Assembly (NCBI GenBank): GCA_902806395.1
Contig: CADCWH010000305.1
Coordinates: forward strand, 1-19,962
DNA length: 19,962 nt
Source of the DNA: an uncultured Thermomicrobiales bacterium
GTDB lineage: Bacteria; Chloroflexota; Chloroflexia; Thermomicrobiales; UBA6265
Reading direction: 5' to 3'
Shown: positions 12,705 through 19,962 of the stretch, piece by piece
Layout: each line of letters starts with the position of its first letter
How positions within the stretch are numbered: position 1 is the stretch's first letter
The notes under the pieces: generated by a model
Database searches by the model: none
Seen by the model: only the letters and a program-made list of their open reading frames with translations
Told to the model about the DNA's origin: nothing
Made by a program: the position numbers and the translations under genes

Positions 12705-13334
12705 GTGAGCGAACGCGATGCGGTTCAGATGTTGGAGGAGATCGCCGATCAGGTGCGAGGCTGTCCGAAGTGCGAGTTGTGCCGCACGCGGACCAATGCC
12801 GTGCCGGGGGAGGGGAATCCCCATGCCCGGGTGATGCTGATCGGCGAGGGGCCCGGCTTCTATGAGGACCGAGAGGGGCGACCGTTCGTTGGCAATTCCG
12901 GCAAGTTCTTGAACACCCTCCTCGCCAAGGCCGGGCTCGTCCGGGAGGACGTCTTCATCACCAACGTCGTGAAGTGCCGGCCACCCGGCAACCGGGATCC
13001 CCTGCCGGACGAGATCGCTGCCTGCGCACCGTATTTGGAAGGCCAGATCGCCGCGATCGATCCGGACGTGATCGTCACGCTCGGGCGCTTTTCAATGGCA
13101 CGTTGGTTCGCCGGCGAGCGCATCTCCAAGATCCACGGTCAGCCCAAGCGTGACGGTCGTCGCTTGATCGTGCCGATGTATCACCCCGCAGCCGCGCTCC
13201 ACCAATCGTCGCTGCGCGGGGCGATCGAGGAAGACTTCGAACGGCTGCCAAAGATCCTGGCCGAGATGGAGCACGCTCGGGAAACCGAAGCTGCCCGGTC
13301 TGCGCCGAAAGAAGAGCAGTCCCGACTCTTCTGA
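12705..13334 (+). CDS. Family 4 (iron-sulphur) uracil-DNA glycosylase
   Basis: The enzyme removes uracil from DNA and starts base excision repair. Of 209 residues, Cys20, Cys23, Cys91 and Cys107 have the positions and spacing (16 residues between the last two) of 4Fe-4S ligands in UDGa proteins; Cys26 is extra. The catalytic motif is GEGPGFYEDREGRPFVGNSG (47-66), NVVKCRPPGNRDP is the next conserved block, and MYHPAAAL (158-165) is the active-site histidine motif. The protein ends in EEQSRLF, which resembles a sliding-clamp-binding peptide. GTG 12705 has GGGGAGGGGAGG upstream. The in-frame ATG 12672, overlapping the previous gene, has no such site and I rejected it. The gene lies 23 bp after the nuclease gene, so the two are probably co-transcribed. 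Confidence 0.93.
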   Translation: MSERDAVQMLEEIADQVRGCPKCELCRTRTNAVPGEGNPHARVMLIGEGPGFYEDREGRPFVGNSGKFLNTLLAKAGLVREDVFITNVVKCRPPGNRDPLPDEIAACAPYLEGQIAAIDPDVIVTLGRFSMARWFAGERISKIHGQPKRDGRRLIVPMYHPAAALHQSSLRGAIEEDFERLPKILAEMEHARETEAARSAPKEEQSRLF

Positions 13335-13374
13335 TGCCGCTTCGTCACGATCCACCTGATCGACGCATGACTGA

Positions 13375-13387
13375 CTCGCAGTGCGAG
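13375..13387 (+). terminator. Weak terminator-like hairpin after the glycosylase gene
   Basis: CTCGC (13375-13379) and GCGAG (13383-13387) form a 5 bp stem with an AGT loop, 41 bp after the glycosylase stop and before the putative ftsK promoter. The following bases (ACTACCC) are not T-rich, so intrinsic termination is doubtful. Confidence 0.2.
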
Positions 13388-13439
13388 ACTACCCTTCAAT
13401 TGGCTCTCGCTCACCGATGACCGTTGGCCCTGCCTCGCG

Positions 13440-13448
13440 TGCTATAGT
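13440..13448 (+). promoter_or_regulatory. Extended -10 promoter candidate for ftsK
   Basis: TGCTATAGT is an extended -10 element (TG, one base, then TATAGT, five of six matching the consensus). The sequence 17 bp upstream (ACCGTT) is a poor -35, which extended -10 promoters tolerate. TTGGCC at 13424 is only 13 bp away, too close. It would give a leader of about 120 bases before the ATG at 13576. The site lies in the only gap between the glycosylase gene and ftsK. Confidence 0.45.
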
Positions 13449-13575
13449 GTCCGTACAGTCACTCCCGCGACCTTAAGACCATTCCCCCGCGTCCCCCGCG
13501 CGCGGTCTCACATTCTCGGTGCCGCAGTGGCCCACCGGGATTGCCGCCGCATCACACGGGGTAGGTTGTCATACC

Positions 13576-15936
13576 ATGGTGACGTCGACCAGAGCGCGAG
13601 CGGGTCAGCGACAGGGGAAGGGTACACGGCACCGTGAACCGCGACCGTCCCCGCTCGAACGCGGGCGTCATGCCGTGCGGTGGGTCCGGACGCTGCCCAG
13701 CCGGATGCCCAGCCTTTCCATCGCCGACCGGCGCCATCGCGAGCTGGCCGGATTGGCCCTCCTCCTGGTGGCCGCGCTCAGCGCGTGGTCACTCATCACC
13801 CGGTCGGACGCCGGCCTAGTCCCGGCGTGGTGGGCCAGTGTCCTGACGTCGGCCTATGGGACCAAGGGGAGTTGGGTGATCCCCCTGCTACTCATGCTAG
13901 CCGCGATCCGGTTCCTCCGCCCGACCCCGGGTCCGGTGCTGGTCGCGCGGCATTACGCGGGCGGATTGTTCTTGACGGTCTCGGCGGTCGGGCTTCTTCG
14001 CCTGGGCGACGACGGTGCCCGGGCAGAACTCGGTGGCAACGCCGGTGAAGCGGTCGCGACTCTGATGTCCAGAGCACTAGGCGAGGTACCCGCCGCAGTC
14101 TCGCTGCTGGTCATTGGCTGGGTCGCCGTGCTCCTCCTGGCTGACACGTCGGCCCACGATCTCGCTACCGAGGTCCACGGGGCATGGAAGCGGGGCAGGC
14201 AAGCGCTCCGGGTGTACCGGGCGCGGACACCGCCATCTGCCCCCGAATCACCGCCCGACGCGCCCGTCTTAACCCCGCCTCCGCCCACTCGAAGGCGAAT
14301 CCGGGCCCGGACTGAGTCGTCCGCGACGTCCGCCGATGGGTTAGACCTCGACGCGGCCGAAGCGGCCAGTGACCCCCTCGCTTCAGTCGTCGTAGCCGCG
14401 ACGCCGCCGGCGCGTTTCGAACGTGTGATCAACATCCCGAAGCGTGAGCCACCCGTCGCCGTGCTCCCCGATGGAGGCCCGGCAACGGCGGGCCAGCGTC
14501 CGCGTCTGAGTGTCCCATTGCCCCTCCCCAGCACCGGCCTCCTCGCCCAATATGATGGCGTCGCTCCGGACACCGCCGGACTGGAGACGAAGGCTCGGCT
14601 GATCGAAGAATCCCTGCGGAGCTTCCGCGTCGACGCCCGGGTCCGGGAAATCAACCCTGGTCCCAGCGTGACCCAGTTCTCCTTGGAACCGGGTGGCGGG
14701 GTGAAGGTCCGGCGGATCACCGAATTGCAGAACGACTTGGCCCTGGCCCTGGCCGCACCGAGCATCCGGATCGAAGCACCGATCCCGGGGTTTGCCCGCG
14801 TCGGCTTGGAAATCCCGAACGACGAGATCTCCACCGTTGGCCTTCGCGAGACCCTGGAATCCGCCGCGTTCGCCCGCGGCAAGCAGAAGTTGCCAGTTCC
14901 GCTAGGACGGGACGTCAACGGGCGCTACGTCGTCCATGACCTCACTCGAATGCCTCACCTGCTGATCGCTGGGGCGACTGGCAGCGGAAAGAGCGTCTGC
15001 CTCAACGGGATCATCTCGACGTTCCTCCTCTGCCGTGCGCCGGAGGAACTGAAGATCCTGATGATCGACCCCAAGATGGTGGAGCTGACGCTCTACAACG
15101 GGGTGCCCCACCTGCAATGTCCAGTCGTCACCGAGATGGACAAGGTGGTCGGCGCCCTCCGCCTCGTGCTGCGGGAGATGGAGCGTCGCTACGCCCTGTT
15201 CTCGAAGCTGGGTGTCCGAAACTTGGATGGCTATCGCCTCAAGACAGAGGACGAGAGCGACGCCGAGCGTTTGCCCTATCTGGTCGTGATCATCGATGAG
15301 CTTGCCGACCTGATGATGACCGCACCGATCGAAGTCGAAGCGCTGCTGGTGCGCCTGGCGCAGATGGCCCGCGCCACCGGGATCCATCTCATCCTGGCGA
15401 CACAGCGGCCGTCAGTGAACGTCCTGACCGGGCTGATCAAGGCGAACGTCCCGGCCCGGATCGCCTTCGCCGTATCCAGCGGCGTCGACAGCCGCGTGGT
15501 CCTGGACATGCCGGGGGCCGAACGGCTCCTTGGCCGCGGAGACATGTTGTTCCTACCGCCGGATGCGGCGAAGCCGCAACGAGTGCAGGGGGCATTCATC
15601 GAGGACGGTGACGTCCAGAAGATCGTCGCCCACTGGCACGCCGTCGCTCCGGTGCCAGCCTATGCGCAGGAATGGCTGGAACTCCCGAGTTCCACCCGGG
15701 GCGACGACGGCCTCGGTGGGGGAGGGGGTGACGAGGAGGACGACCCGCTGATGGACCAGGCGCTGGAAGTCGTGCGACAGCAGGGCACGGCCTCGGCCTC
15801 GATGCTGCAGCGCCGCCTGCGGATCGGCTATAACCGGGCCGCGAGGCTGATCGAGCAGATGGAAGACGAGGGTGTGATCGGACCCGCGGACGGCGTCAAG
15901 GGCCGTCCGCTGCTACTGGGGTCACCTGACCTCTAG
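13576..15936 (+). CDS. ftsK: FtsK/SpoIIIE-family DNA translocase
   Basis: FtsK-type motors pump double-stranded DNA at the division septum and help separate chromosomes. The 786-residue protein has a basic N-terminus, then four predicted membrane helices (about 57-75, 100-114, 126-142, 172-190). A Pro/Ala/Arg-rich linker to about 330 leads into the cytoplasmic alpha/beta motor. GATGSGKS (466-473) is the Walker A motif and VIIDELADL (Asp574, Glu575) is Walker B; LATQRPSVNVLTG and RIAFAVSSGVDSRVVLD are family blocks. The C-terminal winged-helix gamma domain (about 725-780, ASASMLQRRLRIGYNRAARL) reads DNA polarity sequences in known members. ATG 13576 has GGGGTAGG ten bases upstream. A GTG at 13519 would add 19 residues and is less likely. 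The linker is short, as in SpoIIIE, compared with E. coli FtsK. Confidence 0.95.
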   Translation: MVTSTRARAGQRQGKGTRHREPRPSPLERGRHAVRWVRTLPSRMPSLSIADRRHRELAGLALLLVAALSAWSLITRSDAGLVPAWWASVLTSAYGTKGSWVIPLLLMLAAIRFLRPTPGPVLVARHYAGGLFLTVSAVGLLRLGDDGARAELGGNAGEAVATLMSRALGEVPAAVSLLVIGWVAVLLLADTSAHDLATEVHGAWKRGRQALRVYRARTPPSAPESPPDAPVLTPPPPTRRRIRARTESSATSADGLDLDAAEAASDPLASVVVAATPPARFERVINIPKREPPVAVLPDGGPATAGQRPRLSVPLPLPSTGLLAQYDGVAPDTAGLETKARLIEESLRSFRVDARVREINPGPSVTQFSLEPGGGVKVRRITELQNDLALALAAPSIRIEAPIPGFARVGLEIPNDEISTVGLRETLESAAFARGKQKLPVPLGRDVNGRYVVHDLTRMPHLLIAGATGSGKSVCLNGIISTFLLCRAPEELKILMIDPKMVELTLYNGVPHLQCPVVTEMDKVVGALRLVLREMERRYALFSKLGVRNLDGYRLKTEDESDAERLPYLVVIIDELADLMMTAPIEVEALLVRLAQMARATGIHLILATQRPSVNVLTGLIKANVPARIAFAVSSGVDSRVVLDMPGAERLLGRGDMLFLPPDAAKPQRVQGAFIEDGDVQKIVAHWHAVAPVPAYAQEWLELPSSTRGDDGLGGGGGDEEDDPLMDQALEVVRQQGTASASMLQRRLRIGYNRAARLIEQMEDEGVIGPADGVKGRPLLLGSPDL

Positions 15937-15963
15937 GCCGTGCGCTGAATTCGGCGGGTCGTG

Positions 15964-16266
15964 CTAGCTGGGAATCGCCGCTGTCGCGGCCTGTTTGGCG
16001 TGCTCGAAGCAGCGTGAGCAGTAGACCGGGTTCCCGTTGCGGGGCACGAAGGGCACCGTCGTGCTCTCGCCGCACTCGGCGCAGAGGACGACGGTCTGAG
16101 CGCGTTCCTGCAATCCCAACTTCGCCTTGCGAACCGAACGACATGGAGAACAGCGCGCCGGAACGTTCGTCAGGCCCTTCTCATGGTAAAATTGACGTTC
16201 ACCGGCAGTCCATAAGAATGGCTGTCCGCATTCTTTGCAGGCGAGCGTCTGATCCTCGAACTCCAC
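15964..16266 (-). CDS. Zinc-ribbon protein with zf-trcl-like and CxxC-x17-CxxC modules
   Basis: This is a 100-residue protein of unknown function with eight cysteines in two modules. The first, CKECGQPFLWTAGERQFYHE followed by a CSPC pair about 25 residues on, fits the probable zinc-ribbon family (zf-trcl). The second is CAEC, exactly 17 residues, then CSRC, the CxxC-x17-CxxC domain. Each probably binds one zinc. The rest is basic, which would suit nucleic acid or ribosome contact (inference). The GTG start at 16266 has a perfect AGGAGG nine bases upstream. The open frame runs 30 codons further, but that stretch does not fit the family. It ends 27 bp from the ftsK stop in a convergent arrangement, with no terminator visible between them. 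Confidence 0.85.
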   Translation of the reverse strand: MEFEDQTLACKECGQPFLWTAGERQFYHEKGLTNVPARCSPCRSVRKAKLGLQERAQTVVLCAECGESTTVPFVPRNGNPVYCSRCFEHAKQAATAAIPS

Positions 16267-16355
16267 GGTTCGTCCCTCCTCTGGGCGGCGGTCCACCAGT
16301 TCGCGGGTGCGATGTGCCGGGGGACACCGGGTCCGGCCCATCTCGGCTAGGCACA

Positions 16356-16385
16356 TTGGTGGAATCTTCTAAGCTACAGTATCAC
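16356..16385 (+). promoter_or_regulatory. Possible promoter for recR
   Basis: TTGGTG (16356-16361) and TATCAC (16380-16385) are 18 bp apart and each matches four of six sigma-70 consensus bases. A transcript from here would have a leader of about 185 bases containing the hairpin at 16500-16525. Confidence 0.3.
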
Positions 16386-16499
16386 CGAGTATGGCAAAGC
16401 GCAATTGCGGGCAAGGTGATTGGCGGGATGTCACGATCCTGATCGATGGTCAGCATCCAGACCGCGCGGATGTCGAATCAGGCGTCACCCGACTCAGGG

Positions 16500-16525
16500 T
16501 CGCCCCAACATCGTGTTCGGGGCGA
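16500..16525 (+). promoter_or_regulatory. Strong hairpin in the recR leader
   Basis: TCGCCCC (16500-16506) pairs with GGGGCGA (16519-16525). Inside it AACA (16507-16510) pairs with TGTT (16514-16517) around a TCG loop, with one bulged C at 16518. That is 11 base pairs in 26 bases, the best hairpin I found in the window. It ends 53 bases before the recR start. GTGGTAGCC follows instead of a T-run, so it is not a standard intrinsic terminator. It could stabilise or regulate the leader. Confidence 0.5.
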
Positions 16526-16578
16526 GTGGTAGCCAGCGGGTGGCAGTGGACGGACCGGGATAGCGGGGGAAGAAGACC

Positions 16579-17193
16579 GTGAGCTTTCAGCGGCGCTCGA
16601 CGGCCACGGCGGCGCCGGTGGCCCGGCTGATCGACGAACTCGGTAAACTGCCTGGGATCGGGAACAAGACGGCATCTCGCCTGGCCTACCATGTCTTGCG
16701 AGCCAATCGTGAAGACGCGATCGCCCTGGCCGAAGCGATCTTGGACGTCAAGGAGCGGATCGTCCTCTGCTCGGTCTGCTTCAACACGACCGAGGAGGAC
16801 CCGTGCTCGATCTGTCGTGACGCCGGCCGTGATGCTTCCATCTGCGTCGTGCAGGAACCTTTGGACGTCGCGGCCTTGGAGCGGACGGGGCAGCTCAAGG
16901 GCAAGTACCACGTCTTGCACGGGGCGATCTCGCCGGTCGAGGGCATTGGGCCCGACCGGCTGAAGATTCAGGAGTTGCTCCGGCGGGTGGAGCGGGAGAA
17001 GCCGGACGAGATCATCCTCGCCACGAATCTCGACATCACGGGCGAGGCAACCGCCACCTACCTGCATCGGCTGTTGGTACCCCTGGGCGTCTCCGTGACC
17101 CGGCCAGCGAGCGGTTTGCCGGTGGGGGGAGACCTCGAATACGCCGACGAGGTCACGTTGGGCAGAGCCCTGGCCGGTCGTCGACCTCTCTGA
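16579..17193 (+). CDS. recR: Recombination protein RecR
   Basis: RecR works with RecF/RecO to load RecA onto gapped DNA. The 204-residue protein is complete. An N-terminal helix-hairpin-helix region ([17 protein letters not shown], 24-40) comes first. The Cys4 zinc finger follows (Cys64, 67, 76, 79), then the Toprim domain ([13 protein letters not shown] through [13 protein letters not shown] and EIILATN). The C-terminal Walker B-like block is [22 protein letters not shown] 16579 has GGGGGAAGAAG upstream. In many bacteria recR follows dnaX and ybaB; here neither is visible and a zinc-ribbon gene lies upstream in divergent orientation. Transcription is therefore probably from its own promoter. 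Confidence 0.97.
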   Translation: MSFQRRSTATAAPVARLIDELGKLPGIGNKTASRLAYHVLRANREDAIALAEAILDVKERIVLCSVCFNTTEEDPCSICRDAGRDASICVVQEPLDVAALERTGQLKGKYHVLHGAISPVEGIGPDRLKIQELLRRVEREKPDEIILATNLDITGEATATYLHRLLVPLGVSVTRPASGLPVGGDLEYADEVTLGRALAGRRPL

Positions 17194-17269
17194 GCGGTAC
17201 CTCGCTTCGTCTTCCGGGGGGTGACGTGATGCGTCGGGTGGTCGGGACCGTTCTGCCCCGGCCGGGATA

Positions 17270-17298
17270 TTGATTCGCGGCCACGCGGGCGGTACCAT
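17270..17298 (+). promoter_or_regulatory. Promoter candidate upstream of the GNAT gene
   Basis: In the 278 bp between recR and the next gene, TTGATT (17270-17275) and TACCAT (17293-17298) are exactly 17 bp apart, each with four of six consensus matches. It implies a leader of about 165 bases. Inside that leader CGCGA (17358-17362) can pair with TCGCG (17386-17390), and GAC (17364-17366) with GTC (17378-17380). I saw nothing else in this gap: no tRNA, no SRP RNA core and no recognised riboswitch. Confidence 0.35.
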
Positions 17299-17471
17299 AG
17301 CGGTAGGGGAGTGCAGCCTGGATTGGCCCGTTGCTAGTTCCCCGAGTGCCTCAGCCCCGCGAGGACGGCAGGAAACGGTCTCTCGTCGCGATGTTCCCGT
17401 GAGGCCCCCGCCAGGAGCAGCACGTCATCCCCAATCTGGACATCGCCAGTTCGGACTCGTCATCCCCCTTC

Positions 17472-18530
17472 ATGGTTCGACCATGCCAGGTCCAGGATGT
17501 GCCAGGGCTGCGCACGGTCCGCACCGTACATCGGTTGGACCAGCCTGATTCACTGCTCGAGAACTACAGTTCCCTGCGGCACGGGATCCGCTCCCTGTTG
17601 CCGTTTTCTCCTGGCCGGCCTCGGGTCTTCGTCGCCAGGACCAGGGACGCCATCGTCGGCTTCGCTGATTTCCAACCGACGCTGCCCGACCAGCGCTGGA
17701 TTTTGACCGGGCTGGGCGTGGTTCCGGACGTGCGTCACCAGTACATTCGCCAGACGCTTCTTTCCCGCGGGATCGTCGAAGCTGGCCAGGTCGGTGTGAA
17801 GCGCCTCTTCGTCCGCCTCGCACCTGACAACGACGTGTATGAGGCGGCCGCATCCTGCGGATTCGCGCCCTATGCCGAGGAAGTGGTCTTGAGTACCACG
17901 GCACCGACATTTAGAGCCCCCACCCGGTCCTTGCGGATGCAGGAGCCGAGTGATACCTGGGCGATCCACCAACTCTATAACCAGGCCGTGCCGAAGCAGG
18001 TCCAATTGGCTGAAGCCCTCACCAGTCACCGGTGGGAGTTGCCGGTGTCGCGCGCCGCTGCCGGGTGCCTGGTGCGAGGCTGGGTCATCGACGAGGACCA
18101 TCAAGTCATCGGCTATGCGAGGACTGCGTCTTCACGCGGCACCCACGTCATTGAGGTCATTGGCACGCCCGGTAGGCGGGATGTCGCTGAGGCCCTCGTT
18201 GACGGTGTTCTGGCGTCCCTCGCCACCCGCTCCGTCCGGCGCGTGTACTGCGCGGTTCGCGGCTACCAGTCCGAGCTCATCGACCTCTTTCGCGGCCGGG
18301 GATTCGCCGAACGGTGGACCCAGCGATTGATGGTGACCTACACGACCGCCAGTGTCCGGTCGGTGGCGACCGAGGTCGTCCCGCTCTCGGCCGAGGCGTT
18401 GGAGCGCGTCCCGCGACGAGTGCCGACGTTCTTGCAGGGGAACGTCGGCCCATCTCCCGAGCGGATGGGGATATCCGGTGAGGGCCATGCCCCGGCATGG
18501 CGCGAACCGGCGGCCATAGGGCCAGGGTGA
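17472..18530 (+). CDS. GNAT-superfamily protein, apparently two degenerate GNAT domains
   Basis: This 352-residue protein begins [15 protein letters not shown], the usual first strand and helix of GNAT acetyltransferases. The first half (about 1-143) continues with [38 protein letters not shown] (split over strand and helix) and [14 protein letters not shown]. The second half (about 150-290) repeats the pattern: [35 protein letters not shown] and [16 protein letters not shown]. The acetyl-CoA loop (R/Q-x-x-G-x-G/A) is poor in both halves: RHQYIR and GRRDVA lack the glycines. Acetyltransferase activity is therefore doubtful. The last 60 residues look disordered. The ATG at 17472 has no Shine-Dalgarno. 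Upstream the frame is open to a stop at 17400 but contains only a CTG, so this start is the only normal one. It ends seven bases before the next gene. Confidence 0.75.
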   Translation: MVRPCQVQDVPGLRTVRTVHRLDQPDSLLENYSSLRHGIRSLLPFSPGRPRVFVARTRDAIVGFADFQPTLPDQRWILTGLGVVPDVRHQYIRQTLLSRGIVEAGQVGVKRLFVRLAPDNDVYEAAASCGFAPYAEEVVLSTTAPTFRAPTRSLRMQEPSDTWAIHQLYNQAVPKQVQLAEALTSHRWELPVSRAAAGCLVRGWVIDEDHQVIGYARTASSRGTHVIEVIGTPGRRDVAEALVDGVLASLATRSVRRVYCAVRGYQSELIDLFRGRGFAERWTQRLMVTYTTASVRSVATEVVPLSAEALERVPRRVPTFLQGNVGPSPERMGISGEGHAPAWREPAAIGPG

Positions 18531-18537
18531 GCGAGCG

Positions 18538-19962
18538 ATGGCATCGCTTCAGGCGCGGCGGCACGGCGGGGACGGACGATACGAGACTCGAGATGGGGCC
18601 CACTTCATGACGTCTCACGCGGAGCAGGCATTGGCCGATGACCTCGACGGTGCGTCGGACCTGGACACGCGACCCGACTACGAGCGGGAAGTCACTGACA
18701 ACATCGACGACCTCCTCGACGCGATCCCACCCCACATCACTGGCCCATTGCTAGCGACCCGGGGGGAGACGTCGATCGACCAACTGATCGAGATCGTGCT
18801 CGACCTCGGGCGTCCGCCCGAGGCCCGATTCGAGCGCACTGAGGTGCTCCTCTCGGACACCGACGTGACCCGCGAGGACCTGGCCTACGTCGCTGAGCGG
18901 ATCGGCAACTTCGGTGACGACAATCGGGCTGGTATCGAGCGGACCCTCCACCGCATTTCCGCCCTGCGGAACCGGCGGGGAGAGGTGGTCGGGCTTACGG
19001 TGCGGATCGGTCGAGCCGTCTATGGCACGATCGCCATCATCGAGGAGTTGATCGAGTCGGGCGAAAGCATCCTCCTGCTCGGCAGGCCGGGTGTCGGCAA
19101 GACCACCATGCTGCGCGAGACGGCCCGTGTCTTGGCCGACACGATGCGCAAGCGGGTGGTGATCGTCGATACCAGCAACGAGATCGCCGGCGACGGCGAC
19201 ATCCCGCACCCCGCGATCGGGCGGGCGCGGCGGATGCAGGTCCCGACCCCCACGCTTCAACACGCGGTGATGATCGAGGCGGTCGAGAACCACATGCCCG
19301 AAGTCGTCGTCATCGACGAGATCGGGACCGAGCTGGAAGCTGTTGCCGCACGGACCATCGCCGAGCGCGGCGTCCAACTCATCGGCACGGCCCACGGTAA
19401 TACTCTCGAAAACCTAATGATGAACCCCACACTTTCCGACCTGGTGGGAGGTATCCAGTCGGTCACCCTCTCGGACGAAGAAGCCCGGCGACGTGGTTCG
19501 CAGAAGTCGATCCTGGAGCGCAAGGCGCCGCCCACCTTCTCGGTGATGGTCGAGATCATCAGCCGGGATGAGGTCGCGGTGCATAGGGACGTGGCCGCGA
19601 CCGTCGATGCCATCCTCCGCAATGCGCCCGTCAGGGCCGAGAATCGGCGACGGGACGAGAGCGGTCAGATCTCGGTCACCGCCCCGGAGGATGCGCGCCG
19701 CAACCCGGGTGGGACCGCTCGGGCCGAGGCCAGCCGGGAGAATCCTTCGATCATCGACTTCGGCGCGCGCCGCTCTGCCCCCGCGCCAACCCTGGCTGCC
19801 GGGCCGACGATGCGCTGGGACGAAGAACCTGCCCCTTCGCAGGTGGTCGAACCGGTGGCACGGCTGCCGCGCGGTCGGGGCACGGCCGAAAAGCCCCTCC
19901 GGCTCTACCCGTTCGGGATCAGCCGCAACCGCCTAGAGCAGGCCATTACGGTCATCGGCGCT
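18538..19962 (+). CDS. SpoIIIAA/Ycf45-like AAA ATPase (R3H-type family), 3'-truncated
   Basis: The frame runs off the window end; 475 residues are visible. After a variable, acidic N-terminus, a conserved region ([14 protein letters not shown], about 53-66) leads to a P-loop ATPase. GRPGVGKTT (182-190) is Walker [20 protein letters not shown] is the signature stretch, and [10 protein letters not shown] (Asp260, Glu261) is Walker [10 protein letters not shown] then follows as a sensor-like strand. This matches the SpoIIIAA-like ATPases of cyanobacteria, plastids (Ycf45) and Chloroflexi, which often end in an R3H single-strand nucleic acid-binding domain. The Pro/Ala/Arg-rich linker (about 365-450) and the start of the next block ([16 protein letters not shown]) are seen; R3H itself would lie beyond the window. 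ATG 18538 has GGTGAG upstream and lies seven bases after the GNAT stop; ATG 18607 is a real alternative. Function is unknown. Confidence 0.88.
   Translation, partial: MASLQARRHGGDGRYETRDGAHFMTSHAEQALADDLDGASDLDTRPDYEREVTDNIDDLLDAIPPHITGPLLATRGETSIDQLIEIVLDLGRPPEARFERTEVLLSDTDVTREDLAYVAERIGNFGDDNRAGIERTLHRISALRNRRGEVVGLTVRIGRAVYGTIAIIEELIESGESILLLGRPGVGKTTMLRETARVLADTMRKRVVIVDTSNEIAGDGDIPHPAIGRARRMQVPTPTLQHAVMIEAVENHMPEVVVIDEIGTELEAVAARTIAERGVQLIGTAHGNTLENLMMNPTLSDLVGGIQSVTLSDEEARRRGSQKSILERKAPPTFSVMVEIISRDEVAVHRDVAATVDAILRNAPVRAENRRRDESGQISVTAPEDARRNPGGTARAEASRENPSIIDFGARRSAPAPTLAAGPTMRWDEEPAPSQVVEPVARLPRGRGTAEKPLRLYPFGISRNRLEQAITVIGA

Larger units (their letters stand above)
16267..16578. 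other. Divergent intergenic region between the zinc-ribbon gene and recR (312 bp)
   Basis: No gene is supported here. A 63-codon + strand frame from ATG 16391 lacks a ribosome binding site and looks unlike a known protein. The region is less GC-rich around 16350-16410, where promoter-like elements occur on both strands: TTGGTG-18-TATCAC on the + strand, and on the - strand TTGCCC-15-CATACT and a nearby GATACT. A strong hairpin lies at 16500-16525. I looked for SRP RNA, which often neighbours recR, but its conserved GGAAGGAAGC core is absent. No tRNA was seen. Confidence 0.6.

Noticed and set aside
16391..16582. 63-codon + strand frame upstream of recR
   Set aside because: No ribosome binding site, no family resemblance, and it runs through the leader hairpin and over the recR start.
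17194..17471. SRP RNA (ffs), tRNA or riboswitch in the gap after recR
   Set aside because: The GGAAGGAAGC core of SRP RNA, a T-loop GTTCRANYC, and known riboswitch cores are absent. GCAGGAAACGG is only a superficial resemblance.
17270..17548. 92-codon + strand frame overlapping the GNAT gene start
   Set aside because: It starts at a TTG inside the putative -35 box, is Pro/Arg/Gly-rich, and overlaps the better supported GNAT frame.
18751..19395. 214-codon open frame on the - strand inside the AAA ATPase gene
   Set aside because: It is antisense to the Walker A and Walker B coding region of the ATPase. The + strand reading explains the conservation.

Overview
This is a GC-rich, gene-dense chromosomal window of core housekeeping genes. 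I see no tRNA, rRNA, CRISPR array, insertion sequence, phage gene or integration scar. Several things suggest a bacterium of the Chloroflexota, probably near Thermomicrobia/Sphaerobacter: high GC at third codon positions, many GTG starts behind purine-rich Shine-Dalgarno sites, an NAD-linked dihydroorotate dehydrogenase with a PyrK partner, a SpoIIIAA/R3H-type AAA ATPase, and a DEDDh exonuclease fused to a GIY-YIG/UvrC-like module. Placement rests on protein character only and is moderate confidence.

Region 1 (1-7888, + strand) is a pyrimidine operon: pyrC (5' end cut off by the window), carA, carB, pyrK, pyrD, pyrE. The genes overlap or lie within about 70 bp. Together they make carbamoyl phosphate (CarAB), close dihydroorotate (PyrC), oxidise it to orotate (PyrD with PyrK) and form OMP (PyrE). 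pyrB would be expected upstream of the window. pyrF is not in the visible part.

Region 2 (7916-10339, - strand) holds NAD-dependent DNA ligase ligA and, downstream of it, a 72-residue unknown protein. Region 3 (10453-15936, + strand) is divergent from ligA. It carries the DEDDh/GIY-YIG nuclease, a family 4 (iron-sulphur) uracil-DNA glycosylase, and an FtsK/SpoIIIE DNA translocase. With ligA and recR this forms a run of DNA repair and chromosome-processing genes.

Region 4 (15964-19962) has a small two-module zinc-ribbon protein on the - strand, a 312 bp divergent intergenic stretch with a strong hairpin, recR, a 278 bp leader region, a degenerate double-GNAT protein, and an AAA ATPase cut off by the window end.

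I did not find a clearly new biological system. The best leads are the multidomain nuclease with its predicted Fe-S site and extra N-terminal domain, a clamp-binding-like C-terminus on the uracil-DNA glycosylase, RNA hairpins before pyrK and recR, and the tight pairing of a degenerate GNAT protein with the AAA ATPase.
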